Assembly (NCBI RefSeq): GCF_039536325.1
Contig: NZ_BAAAYO010000009.1
Coordinates: 112,029 to 176,028 of the forward strand
Source of the DNA: Paenibacillus_AB hodogayensis
GTDB lineage: Bacteria > Bacillota > Bacilli > Paenibacillales > NBRC-103111
Reading direction: 5' to 3'
DNA length: 64,000 nucleotides
Notes under the pieces: model-generated
What the model was told of the DNA's origin: nothing
The model's database searches: none
What the model saw: only the letters and a program-made list of their open reading frames with translations
Shown: positions 50,239 through 59,036 of the stretch, piece after piece
Position numbering within the stretch: the first letter of the stretch is position 1
Layout of the letters: every line of letters starts with the position of its first letter
Made by a program: the position numbers and the translations under genes

Positions 50239-52011
50239 TCACGGCGTTATATCCACGACCGTTATTTGCACAGCGCTGGACCTAATCCCCCTATCCCCGT
50301 AGACGGATGCGACAACGTTCGTTGTACCTGCCGAAACCCTTGTAATCAAGCCTAGCGGCGTCACCGTTGCAATGCTTGGATCTTCACTTGCGAAGGAAGC
50401 GCCGCTCAAATCGCGGATCGAATGAACCGTAGCCGATTCGCCAACCGTGAGCAGCTGCTTATCGGCTTGCAGCCAAAATCCGATGTCTTCATTCAGCCGC
50501 AGCATGCGGTAGTACACTTTGAAGTCAAGCGAATTCGGGTTTTTGCCGATGACCTCCAAAGTGACGGTGTGCGTGCCGGCGTCGAGAGTTTGTTGTCCGA
50601 TCGAGGCGTTCGAAAAGGGAGTCAAGCTCGTATCGAATATGCCTGCCGGATGACTGCTGTCGCCGTCAAAATACACTTTGACGATCGCGCCGCTTTCTGG
50701 GATTAAGCCGGGACCTTTGAACATTTGAACGGAAAATGTTTTGGAAGCCGCCACGTTGATCGTATAGGTGATCTGATCCCCGACCTGCTCCGCGTTGAAA
50801 ACGTTGTCAATTCCACCCACCGTCAACGTTCTGCCTGCCGTCATCGTAGGCGTTCCTGCAAGCGTCGAGAAAATATAGCCGCCGTTAAAAAAGGAATTGT
50901 TGATCCCTTTGAACAAATACATCGACGAATACGTAATATTGGTCCCTGTTCCGAACTTGTTCATACCGACCTGTATGGCTTCCGTCATTTGTTTGGCCAG
51001 TCTCAGGCCATATTCGGGATTCGGATTATACATCCAGTTATTATAAACATACAGTCCTGTCTTCGGCGCATTGCCAACATCGAGCGCATAGCTCATTTCG
51101 TTAAAGGAATTATGGATGATTTCGAACGTGTTGTGATGGACATGGACGATATCGCCGCCGCAATTGCACGCCGGGAAATCATGCATATCAAAGCCGGGTT
51201 GTACCATATTTCCCCCGATATAATTGTAACGGGCTTCATAGCGATCGTTCACATTCCCGGTTGCGGCAATGCTGTGGCGGTTCCAGTCAAACTTGTTGGC
51301 TTCAATTAATACGCCTACATGGGTTGTCGCGGCATTCCCCGTAATGACAACGCCATAGCCAAGACCCGTTCGCCGGTTATGATGAATGTCATTGTGATGA
51401 ACATGGCCATTGCTGCCCAATACAGCCGCATACGTCCATCCCATCAGTTCATTGTTGTCGATTTCGGGCGCGTATGTCGGAAGAATCTGGACACCTGTCG
51501 TGACGGGAATCCCGTATGTGGAGGTCCCTTCCTCATTGTCCATTCCGTCAATCCGCAATCCTGTTATTCTCACGTTCGTACCATTCACCTGGATCATCGT
51601 TGCTCCCGGCTTATTCAGGTACAGACGCCCTCCTTGCGACACCGTCGCGTCCGGCAGCAGGCTCCCGCGCCCGCTCGCAAGCGTAACGCCGCTTGGGAGG
51701 ACAAGCGGCGGCGAACTGCTCATGTCGATATTGGCGTTATCGTCCACGTAGATGACAGACCCGGAAGCAGCGCTATTGACTGCATAAACCAAATCCGCAG
51801 CTGTAGCAACCACAACGGGAGGCACGGAAACCGCTTTATTATATCCTTGTCCTCCTCCGATCGGATTGCCGGTCGGGTTCGATTCCGCGCCGTAATGATT
51901 GTCGTTGTAAAGCGTGACCGGACTATCGGCAAAACTGCTCAGTGTCCCCCCTAACACCATGCTTAGCAACATAATACATACCACTGCCATGAACGTTGTC
52001 GTTTTCCTCAT
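50239..52011 (-). CDS. Secreted right-handed beta-helix protein with C-terminal Ig-like domain
   Basis: A 590-residue Sec-exported protein (signal peptide ending about SSFADS, residue 30). Residues about 60-390 are a parallel beta-helix with the pectate-lyase style opening VVATAADLVYAVNSAASGSV, IYVDDNANIDM, and His-rich turns (HHNDIHHNRRTG, VHVHHNTFEI). A beta-sandwich region follows (about 400-500, VKVYFDGDSSHPAGIFDTS), then a Big_2-like domain (ASEDPSIATVTPLGLITRVS). The early part fits polysaccharide lyase family 1-like proteins, but the catalytic Arg/Lys cannot be assigned by eye. It is upstream of the AraC regulator and may belong to its regulon. AAGGAGG lies 10 bases before the start. 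Confidence 0.85.
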   Translation of the reverse strand: MRKTTTFMAVVCIMLLSMVLGGTLSSFADSPVTLYNDNHYGAESNPTGNPIGGGQGYNKAVSVPPVVVATAADLVYAVNSAASGSVIYVDDNANIDMSSSPPLVLPSGVTLASGRGSLLPDATVSQGGRLYLNKPGATMIQVNGTNVRITGLRIDGMDNEEGTSTYGIPVTTGVQILPTYAPEIDNNELMGWTYAAVLGSNGHVHHNDIHHNRRTGLGYGVVITGNAATTHVGVLIEANKFDWNRHSIAATGNVNDRYEARYNYIGGNMVQPGFDMHDFPACNCGGDIVHVHHNTFEIIHNSFNEMSYALDVGNAPKTGLYVYNNWMYNPNPEYGLRLAKQMTEAIQVGMNKFGTGTNITYSSMYLFKGINNSFFNGGYIFSTLAGTPTMTAGRTLTVGGIDNVFNAEQVGDQITYTINVAASKTFSVQMFKGPGLIPESGAIVKVYFDGDSSHPAGIFDTSLTPFSNASIGQQTLDAGTHTVTLEVIGKNPNSLDFKVYYRMLRLNEDIGFWLQADKQLLTVGESATVHSIRDLSGASFASEDPSIATVTPLGLITRVSAGTTNVVASVYGDRGIRSSAVQITVVDITP

Positions 52012-52262
52012 TCTTCATTCCTCCTTGTCTCCCCATAACCATTGGATTTGTATCTAACTATAGAGACAAGAACGTATCATGACCACTTCCTGATTTCCCG
52101 ATTGGTTATCTCGTTTCCCTACTCCAATTGCTTTCTTGCCAAATTTCCCGTTCTGTCGCAGCGGTATCCGATTGCCGGCTATTTCCAAACCGAGCCGGCG
52201 TATGTAATAATCTAATCGAATGCTTGAAAAAGCGACCATTCCACCAGAAGGAGTGCTGCCGA

Positions 52263-52703
52263 TTGAAATTTGCTCCAAGAAGAGACCTCTGGCTGTCCGT
52301 TACGCTCTGGGCGTCAGTCCTCGCTTTGCTTGCCTGTGGCTTGACTCCGCTGTTCGTGGGAGGCGCTGGTATCGTCGGCGGCATGCTGCTATTTCTGCTC
52401 TGCTTTACGGCGGGCGGCTTCGTCGCTTGGCTGTGGCTGGCCACCTGCTACGTCATCGGCGGGGACGGTTTGCTCATTCGTACCGGACCTCTGAGCCGCA
52501 CCGTACCTTTTGCCGGCATCAGCGAAGCGAAGACGATCCGCTCCGTCTCAGCCAGCGCCGCCACCTCGATCCGACGCATCGAGATCCGTTACAACAAGTA
52601 CGACTTCGTGCATATTTCCCCTTTGGACGAACAGGGCTTTATGACGGAACTAAAAAAACGTTGCCCCCACATGCGTACCGAAATACGCCGGGACAACGCC
52701 TAA
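52263..52703 (+). CDS. Small membrane protein with bacterial PH domain (DUF1200/bPH_4-like)
   Basis: A 146-residue protein with two adjacent helices at about 11-55 (LWLSVTLWASVLALLACGL, then MLLFLLCFTAGGFVAWLWLA) and a C-terminal PH-like region (YVIGGDGLLIRTGPLSRTVP, FAGISEAKTIRS, YDFVHISP). The start is a TTG with AAGGAG 9 bases upstream. The frame is open before this, but there is no other site. This family is common in Bacillales and its function is unknown. It is divergent from the beta-helix gene and convergent with the alarmone synthetase gene. Confidence 0.75.
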   Translation: MKFAPRRDLWLSVTLWASVLALLACGLTPLFVGGAGIVGGMLLFLLCFTAGGFVAWLWLATCYVIGGDGLLIRTGPLSRTVPFAGISEAKTIRSVSASAATSIRRIEIRYNKYDFVHISPLDEQGFMTELKKRCPHMRTEIRRDNA

Positions 52704-52803
52704 TGTTCGATTGAAAATTGGCGACAGCAGGAGGACAAGCGGACAGCATCATCCTCCCTCTGCGCTAAACGTCACGTGCAGCCCCGGCGGTTGCCGTCGG
52801 CTT

Positions 52804-53556
52804 TCAATCCTTTTCTTGCCGCCCGTCGCCAAGCAGACCGAACAGCGCTTCGGGCAGCGAGAACTGCTGGTTGTTGATCATAATGCGCGTCAGCTCGTTC
52901 GCCTCGCCGTCTTCCTGCTCCTCGCGGATCGACTGGATTTCGTTGTGCAGCCGTTCCATCTGCCGATCCAGCGCCGCCGCCGCATCCGCGGCCTCCTTCA
53001 GCTCGCGAAGCAGCTGAGCCGGCACCGTTTCATTGTATTTGTAATAGATTTTGTGCTCCAGACTGGCCCAAAAATCCATCGCGATCGTTCGGATCTGGAT
53101 TTCCACACAAGCGAATTCCTTTCCATCGGACATATAAACCGGCACCTCGACGATAAGATGAAGGCTCTGATACCCATTCGGCTTCGGGTGCTGGATATAG
53201 TCCTTGACCTCAACGATTTTCAGGTCGCTTTGCGCCTCCAGCATATCGCGGATACGATAAATATCCGACAAAAACGAGCACGTGATCCGCAGCCCCGCTA
53301 TATCCTTGACATGTTCCCGGATGCCGTCGAACGAAAGGCCGCCTTGCTTTCTTTTCAGCTTGTTCCATATGCTTTCCGGCGACTTCAACCGTGATTTCGT
53401 ATGCTCGATCGGATTGTAATCATGCAGCAGCTGAAACTCCTCCTGCAATATTTCCACCTTCGTTTCAAGCTCGTTCAGGGCGAACTTGTACATCATCATA
53501 AAACGGGTAATTTCGGTTTTGATCAGTTTGAATTGCTTGATCTGCAAAGCGTTCAT
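52804..53556 (-). CDS. Small alarmone synthetase, (p)ppGpp synthetase (RelQ/RelP type)
   Basis: A 250-residue single-domain RelA/SpoT-like synthetase that moves pyrophosphate from ATP to GTP or GDP. The family motifs are present: KSRLKSPESIWNKLKRK, DIAGLRITC (Gly-loop), YIQHPKPNGYQSLHLIV (the nucleotide-binding Tyr) and VEIQIRTIAMDFWASLEHKI with the catalytic Glu. There is no hydrolase or TGS domain. A C-terminal coiled coil (about 195-235) probably mediates the tetramer. The ATG at 53556 follows AAGGAGAC. It is monocistronic. Confidence 0.92.
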   Translation of the reverse strand: MNALQIKQFKLIKTEITRFMMMYKFALNELETKVEILQEEFQLLHDYNPIEHTKSRLKSPESIWNKLKRKQGGLSFDGIREHVKDIAGLRITCSFLSDIYRIRDMLEAQSDLKIVEVKDYIQHPKPNGYQSLHLIVEVPVYMSDGKEFACVEIQIRTIAMDFWASLEHKIYYKYNETVPAQLLRELKEAADAAAALDRQMERLHNEIQSIREEQEDGEANELTRIMINNQQFSLPEALFGLLGDGRQEKD

Positions 53557-53674
53557 CCGTTGTCTCCTTAAGTGCGGAATTCGGTACATACCCTCGTCCT
53601 TATTGTAGCATCAAACGAAGACAGACGGAAACAGACCTCAGCCCGATTCGAATGGCCTTCTGCAGACGGATGAT

Positions 53675-53703
53675 CCGGACAAGGTTTCGCCGCCGTTGTC
53701 CGG
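53675..53703. repeat. Inverted repeat after the lipoprotein gene
   Basis: CCGGACAA (53675-53682) is the exact reverse complement of TTGTCCGG (53696-53703). It is 12 bases beyond the stop of the lipoprotein gene and may end its transcript, but neither strand shows a T-run. Confidence 0.4.
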
Positions 53704-53715
53704 TCGACCCGTGCC

Positions 53716-54600
53716 CTATTGCACGGAAAATTCGACGTACAGCGTTTTCCGGATCGGCGTGCCGACTCCCTCGACCGTTTTACCGAACCGGTAATCGCCG
53801 GCCGACAGTCCTTTGAAAGCGATCGTCTGCTCCCAATGGCTCCCGGGCTTCAAATTGTAGCCGATTGACGCAACCGCTGCATTTTTCCCGGCCGGAACCG
53901 GCTTCCAGTCGCCGTCTGTTTTACGCTCGATCAGATAGTCCAGCCCGAAAAACAAGGAACTCGGACCCTCGTTCGATACCGTCAGCACCGGTTTGCCGTC
54001 GGCCGGGTAAACCGCCCGATCGAGCTTCAGCGACGCTTCCAGCTTCTGCACGGGAACTTGAATAGGCGACAGCACCGTATCCTCCACGACCGGACCGTTC
54101 ATAATTTCCGCCGTCAGGAAATAATAAGTCCCTTCTTGCTCCGGCAGCTTGGGGGTAAAGCTGGAGAACGCGACCGTCGGATCGATATGGCTCGTTTCCT
54201 CCTCGACCAAGCGGATCAGCCCGCCTTCCGGATCGCGCTCCGTCAGCTTGTAGCGGATTGTGCGGGAGGCGATTTCTTTGCCCTTCTCCGGTTCTTCTAT
54301 CCGCAGCAGAATGCGTACTTCTTCGCCGGGAGAGCGAATTCCGCCGGAAACCGTACGGGAGATTCCCCGGTTCACCCCCCACGCATCCGTCGGCTGTTGG
54401 AATTCATGGTACTGCTGCTCCTGGTGCGCGTTCTCTTGCTTCGTCTCATCCGGGCCGCTTCCCATCGATAGCGGAGCATGAAGGTCTGCCGTATTTTCCC
54501 ACTCCGGGGTTTTCGCGGATGGCTTATCTTGACAGCCGGCCAGAACGAGCGACAGCAGCAGCACGGAATTCCCTATTGCTTTGATGCGCGCATGAAACAT
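53716..54600 (-). CDS. Lipoprotein with C-terminal Ig-like domain (Big_14-like)
   Basis: A 294-residue lipoprotein; the lipobox is LAGC (Cys 23) and the start at 54600 follows AAAGGGGTGG. After a polar, Gln/His-rich linker come two beta-sandwich regions: a middle one (about 75-190) and a C-terminal one (about 195-294) with SNEGPSSLFFGLDYLIERK and LKPGSHWEQTIAFKGLSAGD, typical of the Ig-like domain seen in many Paenibacillus surface lipoproteins. It begins 70 bases after the M91 effector gene on the same strand. Whether it protects from or helps that effector is unknown. Confidence 0.8.
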   Translation of the reverse strand: MFHARIKAIGNSVLLLSLVLAGCQDKPSAKTPEWENTADLHAPLSMGSGPDETKQENAHQEQQYHEFQQPTDAWGVNRGISRTVSGGIRSPGEEVRILLRIEEPEKGKEIASRTIRYKLTERDPEGGLIRLVEEETSHIDPTVAFSSFTPKLPEQEGTYYFLTAEIMNGPVVEDTVLSPIQVPVQKLEASLKLDRAVYPADGKPVLTVSNEGPSSLFFGLDYLIERKTDGDWKPVPAGKNAAVASIGYNLKPGSHWEQTIAFKGLSAGDYRFGKTVEGVGTPIRKTLYVEFSVQ

Positions 54601-54670
54601 TTTCTTCCACCCCTTTCCGTTATGGACGAAAGGGTCGGCCGAATTGTTTCGAATAACCCGCTTTGTTTGA

Positions 54671-56440
54671 TTAAAAATCGAATTCGACATCCTCCAGCAA
54701 AGAAGCGGCTTTCATTTGCAGGCTGAAGCTTCTCCCTTGCGCCAAGCGGTACAGGTTTTCCAGCTCCGCGGGCAGAAAGGGAAGCGGCACATTCTGGAAG
54801 GCGTCGGCGAACGCCGCTCTGTACTCCTTAAACTCTTCATCCTTGTCCATTCTGGCTTTAACGGCTTTGTTGGCTGCGTCGTACAGCCGATCCGGTGTCT
54901 CATCCTTCTGCCGCTCCACCTCGGCCAATACCGGCTCCAGCTCGTCCAACCGCCTTAGCAATTCGTTGACGACGACCGGATCGGCAAAGTCGGCAACCGG
55001 TTCCACAAAATCGGCAACAAGCGCCAGGCTCGCCAGCGGATGCTCGCCCAATTGACGCGCCGCCCAAGGATACTGCTCGTACAATTGATCGCGGCGAAGG
55101 CCGTACCGTTCGTGCAGCACCATCTTGTTCACATTGTCCAACGTTCCGCTATGGTACTTCCTCTTGCCGATGCCATGTTCGTTTCGCAATCCGTTTTCCA
55201 CGGCGTTGATGTTCAAATATTCCTCCGCATTGTGCCAAAGCTGACGGTCCGCCATACCCTCTACGCCGAACTGATCCACACCGACGAAACGGTCCGGCGT
55301 CATGCCCTTCAAAAAGCGGGAAGCGTGCCCCAACTCGTGGCCCAACGTTACGAATTCGGGGGTGACGACCTCCTGATTGTTCTCGCCGACCAACGTCTTC
55401 ATCCCTTCGCCATGAATGCGCACAAAGCTCCCCGTGCCTTGGCCGGTCTGGTATATTTCGCCATCGAACTTAAAATAGGTCTGGTCGCGATTATCGTCCA
55501 AAAATTGATTGAACGCCGCAGCATCGCCTCGATCCCCGCGATACTCCGGAATCGATGAAGGATCCTTGTCGCGCAGCTCGGCTTTGTCGGCCAAGGGCTT
55601 GAAGTTGTAGTTCTTGTCGTTCGACTCCAGATCGCGCTGCGGGATCGCCTCGTTCTGGCCGCTGTCCGCGATGCCCGAGCCCTTCAGTTCTTGGACGAAG
55701 TCGGACGACACAATCACCTGCTTTTTCTCGTTGTCCTGCTTCTTATTCAATTCGGCAATCAGCTTCCGGCCGACGGGCTCCTGCAGCAGCTTAGCAATGG
55801 CGGCCAGCATGCGGTCGCGGAAGCCTTCCGTTCTTTCCCGAATTAGCAGGTTCCCCTCTTCTTCCACGATCGCTCTCCATATCGTCCGAACGGTCGTTAC
55901 GTCCTCTTCTTGCATATCGCTCGCATCCACAGGGATCAGCTCGTTGTTCTCCGCGATGCGTTTCACCAGCTCTCGGTGCTCCGCCTCGCTCTCCCGTAGA
56001 AGCGATTTTAGCAGCGGCCCGTTCGGAACGACGTCGATCTTCCCCGTAACGAACCGATTAAACCAGGCGTGGATATGCGAATCCAACAGCTTCAACCCGT
56101 GCAAACGCTGTTGGCAATCGGCATCGTTCTCGTTGTTGAACTCGTTGTATTGCTCCAACCGGTCGGCGATTTGACCGAGCAGCTCGTCCTGCTTTTCCGC
56201 CTGTACCTGTTCGCCCGTGAACGCATCCCGGTCCCTCATCATCTGAATCGTCTTCCCCGAAGGGGGAGCGTACGATCGGGTCAGCCATTGACCGAATGCG
56301 CGATTCCCTATCGTTCGCTGCATCTGCACCATCCGCGTCTGCAAGGAAGTCTGCGCCGACGAATGGACCGCGGGGGCTCGCGCCGTGCGGGAACGGTCCC
56401 GTTCGCTTCGCTCCGGCTTTCGGCCGGATATTTGCTTCAT
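54671..56440 (-). CDS. NleD-like (peptidase M91) metallopeptidase effector, putative injection-system cargo
   Basis: A 589-residue protein without signal peptide. Residues about 36-54 (TRMVQMQRTIGNRAFGQWL) and IQMM shortly after form the QRxIGNxA motif seen at the N-terminus of DUF4157-type and other candidate cargo of extracellular contractile injection systems. Residues about 75-270 are helical and charged. The C-terminal part holds the zinc motif HELGH (His 368, Glu 369, His 372) and then NAEEYLNINAVENGLRNEHG with GKRKY, which matches the third-ligand region and ENxLRxExG..R..Y pattern of M91 (NleD) effectors. AGGGAGG lies 6 bases before the ATG at 56440. No injection-system gene is visible nearby. 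Confidence 0.8.
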   Translation of the reverse strand: MKQISGRKPERSERDRSRTARAPAVHSSAQTSLQTRMVQMQRTIGNRAFGQWLTRSYAPPSGKTIQMMRDRDAFTGEQVQAEKQDELLGQIADRLEQYNEFNNENDADCQQRLHGLKLLDSHIHAWFNRFVTGKIDVVPNGPLLKSLLRESEAEHRELVKRIAENNELIPVDASDMQEEDVTTVRTIWRAIVEEEGNLLIRERTEGFRDRMLAAIAKLLQEPVGRKLIAELNKKQDNEKKQVIVSSDFVQELKGSGIADSGQNEAIPQRDLESNDKNYNFKPLADKAELRDKDPSSIPEYRGDRGDAAAFNQFLDDNRDQTYFKFDGEIYQTGQGTGSFVRIHGEGMKTLVGENNQEVVTPEFVTLGHELGHASRFLKGMTPDRFVGVDQFGVEGMADRQLWHNAEEYLNINAVENGLRNEHGIGKRKYHSGTLDNVNKMVLHERYGLRRDQLYEQYPWAARQLGEHPLASLALVADFVEPVADFADPVVVNELLRRLDELEPVLAEVERQKDETPDRLYDAANKAVKARMDKDEEFKEYRAAFADAFQNVPLPFLPAELENLYRLAQGRSFSLQMKAASLLEDVEFDF

Positions 56441-56535
56441 CATGTCCCTCCCTTGAAGCTTCGTTTTCTCTGCTATTATATCAAACGGATGGATGGAATT
56501 GGAATTCCGAATATTTCCGTTTCTTCATCCAATAA

Positions 56536-56576
56536 AAATCCCCACCATCGCAGCTTCGGCGGCGAGGCGGGGATTT
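56536..56576 (-). terminator. Rho-independent terminator left of the glyS region
   Basis: On the minus strand AAATCCCC-N-CC pairs with GG-N-GGGGATTT and is followed by TTATTGG, giving GGGGATTTTTATT. It could end glyQS read-through or a lost gene. Confidence 0.55.
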
Positions 56577-56720
56577 CAAATCATTTAGCATCATTTATTA
56601 TTAATGTCATTAATCATCGTATTGTGCCGCTAAACCATATCGAATCGCGACTCCGACGTTTTGTGACATCGGCTTTCGTAGCGCCTGCGCGATCCACAAC
56701 GAGATTCATCGCTGTCGGAT

Positions 56721-56828
56721 CTAAGCAATCCACAGTGTCGTATTCACAACATAAACTTGCTTCTGCTTTACCGCTTTCAGGTTTTCCAAATCGACGTGCT
56801 TTGGAACTCGTCCGTTAATGCGGGTCAT
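56721..56828 (-). CDS. Possible 35-residue ORF or gene remnant
   Basis: The frame starts ATGACCCGC and encodes MTRINGRVPKHVDLENLKAV followed by KQKQVYVVNTTLWIA. The sequence looks protein-like but has no good ribosome site, and a second open frame overlaps it. I do not recognise the product; it may be left over from a larger gene. Confidence 0.25.
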   Translation of the reverse strand: MTRINGRVPKHVDLENLKAVKQKQVYVVNTTLWIA

Positions 56829-56866
56829 GGAATCGTGTACATCCGCCTTCGGCTGGGCCAGTCGGC

Positions 56867-56902
56867 ACAATAGGCCGCCGATTGAAATCGGCAGCCTATT
56901 GT
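56867..56902. repeat. Long inverted repeat downstream of glyS
   Basis: ACAATAGG-x-CGCCGATT pairs with AATCGGC-x-CCTATTGT around a 2-3 base loop. No T-run follows on the minus strand, so it may be a stabilising 3' hairpin of the glyQS message or a mobile palindromic unit. Confidence 0.5.
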
Positions 56903-56957
56903 ACGGTACATATATCCAGACACTCTTTACAGCTGTGGGCTAGGGAATTTCCGAGAC

Positions 56958-59036
56958 TTACACCAGCTTCGAAAAATCCGCGAACGCCTTCACGTCGTCG
57001 GCTGTGACCGCCAGCAGCGCAAGCCGGTTGCGGCGCACCGCTTCATCGTCGGCCATGACCATGACCGCTTCGAAGAACCCGGCGATCGTGCCGCTCAGCG
57101 AGGACAGAGCCGCCAGCGCATCGTCCAGACGAGCCTGCTCGACGGCTTGCGCGAACCGGCCGTGCGCGTCCTGCCACTGCGTATACAGCTCGCCCTCGGC
57201 AGGCTCGGCGAACAGCGCCGCGTCGACGGTCCGCGAGTCCGCCTTGGCCGCCAAATTGCAGACGCGGTTGAACGACTCGACGGCGGGACGGAACTGCTCC
57301 TTGTTCGCTTCCGTCGCCGCCGCCGCCAACGCGTCGGCCCGCTTCAGCGTGCGGCGCACATCGTCCGCGCCCGCTCCAAGCACGGCATCGACAACGTCGT
57401 AGCGGATGCCTTTTTCGGTCAGCACGTTCTTGACCCGCAGCGTGAAAAACTCCTGCATGTCTTTGCGGATATCCGTCGCCTCCCGCTTCAAGCCACGGGC
57501 CGCATGAGAGTCCAGCGCGATTGCGAACAGCTCCGGCAATGTAAGCTCCAGCTCGTGGGCAAGCAGCGTGCTGACGATGCCCGCTGCCTGGCGGCGCAGC
57601 GCGTACGGGTCCTGCGAGCCGGTCGGCACGATGCCGATCGAGAAGCAGCCGGCAATCGTATCGATTTTGTCGGCGATGCCCACGATCGCTCCGACCAGCG
57701 AAGCCGGCGGCTTGTCTCCCGCATTGCGCGGCGAGTAATGCTCGTTGACGGCGCGCGCAACGGCGGCGTTTTCTCCTGCCATGTTCGCGTAGTCTTCACC
57801 CATAATGCCCTGCAGCTCCGGAAACTCGTAGACCATCTGCGAGACAAGGTCGAACTTGCAGATGTCCGCCGCACGGCTGACGTCGGCCCGTCCTGTCGCG
57901 TCCAGCGCCAGATGCTGCGCCAGTTTGTCGGCAATAGCCCGGATGCGGCGCACCTTGTCCGCCACCGTGCCCAGCTCCTCGTGGTAGACGATCGTTTCCA
58001 GCTTGGCGAGCGCGTCCGCGATCACAAGCTTCTTGTCTTCCTCGTAGAAAAATCTCGCGTCCGACAGACGGGCCCGCAGAACCTTCTCGTTCCCCTTCGC
58101 GACCACGTCGAGCGCCAGCGAATCGCCGTTGCGCACGGTGACAAAATACGGCTGCAGCTTGCCTTCGGCGTCGAGCACCGGGAAATACCGCTGATGCTCC
58201 CGCATCGACGTAATCAGCACCTCCTGCGGGATATGCAGGAAAGCGGGATCGAACGCGCCGCTTAGCACGGTCGGCGTTTCCACGAGAAAGAGCACTTCCT
58301 CCAGCAGATCGTCCTTGACCGCGATATGCCAGCCCCGTTCGGCGGCAAGCGCCCGGATGCCGGCTTCGATCGCCGCACGACGCTCTTCCACGTCGGCGAT
58401 GACATGCTGTTCCTTCAGTCGTTCCGCATATTGCGACGGCTCCCCGATCGTCGTCTCCTGCCCGAGGAAACGGTGGCCGCGCGTCACGTTGCCCGAGGAC
58501 ACGCCTGTTATCTCGAACGGCACCACTTCCGCGCCGTGGAGGGCGACGAGCCAGCGGATCGGACGGACGTAACGTAGCTCGTAGCTGCCCCAGCGCATAT
58601 TTTTCGGAAACGTCAGCGAAGTGACGAGCGCTGGCAGCGCCTCTGGAAGCAGCGTCGACGTCTCTACGCCTTGGCTGCTTTTGACTGCATACACGTATTC
58701 AATGCCGCCCAGTTCGCGGAAGAACAGCTGCGCCGGATCGACGCCTTGGCTGCGCGCAAAGCCGAGCGCCGCCTTGCTCCATCCGCCTGCTTCATCAAGC
58801 GCGATTTTGCGAGCCGGACCTTTCACTTCCTCGCTGACGTCCTCCTGCTTGTCGGCAAGTCCTTGCACAACGACAGCAAGCCGACGCGGCGTTGCGTATG
58901 CCTTCACTCCGCCGTGGGAAAGCCGGCTGGCATCGAGCCATTTTTCGGTTTTATCTTTCAACTGTTCCATCGCAGCGCGCACGAAGCGGGCGGGAACTTC
59001 CTCCAGTCCGATCTCCAGAAGCAAATCGTTAGCCAT
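56958..59036 (-). CDS. glyS: Glycyl-tRNA synthetase, beta subunit
   Basis: A 692-residue beta chain of the heterotetrameric (alpha2beta2) bacterial glycyl-tRNA synthetase, which recognises tRNA-Gly and is needed for aminoacylation. The N-terminus DLLLEIGLEEVPARFVRAAM and YVRPIRWLVALHG, RGHRFLG, HQRYFPV are family landmarks; residues about 330-450 form the HD-like domain, and the C-terminal anticodon-binding DALR-like domain ends the protein. It overlaps glyQ by 8 bases and shares its T-box-controlled message. Confidence 0.96.
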   Translation of the reverse strand: MANDLLLEIGLEEVPARFVRAAMEQLKDKTEKWLDASRLSHGGVKAYATPRRLAVVVQGLADKQEDVSEEVKGPARKIALDEAGGWSKAALGFARSQGVDPAQLFFRELGGIEYVYAVKSSQGVETSTLLPEALPALVTSLTFPKNMRWGSYELRYVRPIRWLVALHGAEVVPFEITGVSSGNVTRGHRFLGQETTIGEPSQYAERLKEQHVIADVEERRAAIEAGIRALAAERGWHIAVKDDLLEEVLFLVETPTVLSGAFDPAFLHIPQEVLITSMREHQRYFPVLDAEGKLQPYFVTVRNGDSLALDVVAKGNEKVLRARLSDARFFYEEDKKLVIADALAKLETIVYHEELGTVADKVRRIRAIADKLAQHLALDATGRADVSRAADICKFDLVSQMVYEFPELQGIMGEDYANMAGENAAVARAVNEHYSPRNAGDKPPASLVGAIVGIADKIDTIAGCFSIGIVPTGSQDPYALRRQAAGIVSTLLAHELELTLPELFAIALDSHAARGLKREATDIRKDMQEFFTLRVKNVLTEKGIRYDVVDAVLGAGADDVRRTLKRADALAAAATEANKEQFRPAVESFNRVCNLAAKADSRTVDAALFAEPAEGELYTQWQDAHGRFAQAVEQARLDDALAALSSLSGTIAGFFEAVMVMADDEAVRRNRLALLAVTADDVKAFADFSKLV

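Larger units (their letters stand above)
56444..56957. other. 514-bp intergenic region with terminator and decayed coding-like sequence
   Basis: It contains the promoter side of the M91 gene, a terminator pointing left (56536-56576), about 250 bases in which two minus-strand frames look protein-like but overlap each other (one is the 35-codon frame at 56721-56828), and a perfect-looking hairpin (56867-56902) after glyS. Confidence 0.5.

Noticed and set aside
52783..52803. CCGGCGG-TTG-CCGTCGG as a terminator between convergent genes
   Set aside because: The stem is short and imperfect and is followed by only three T residues.
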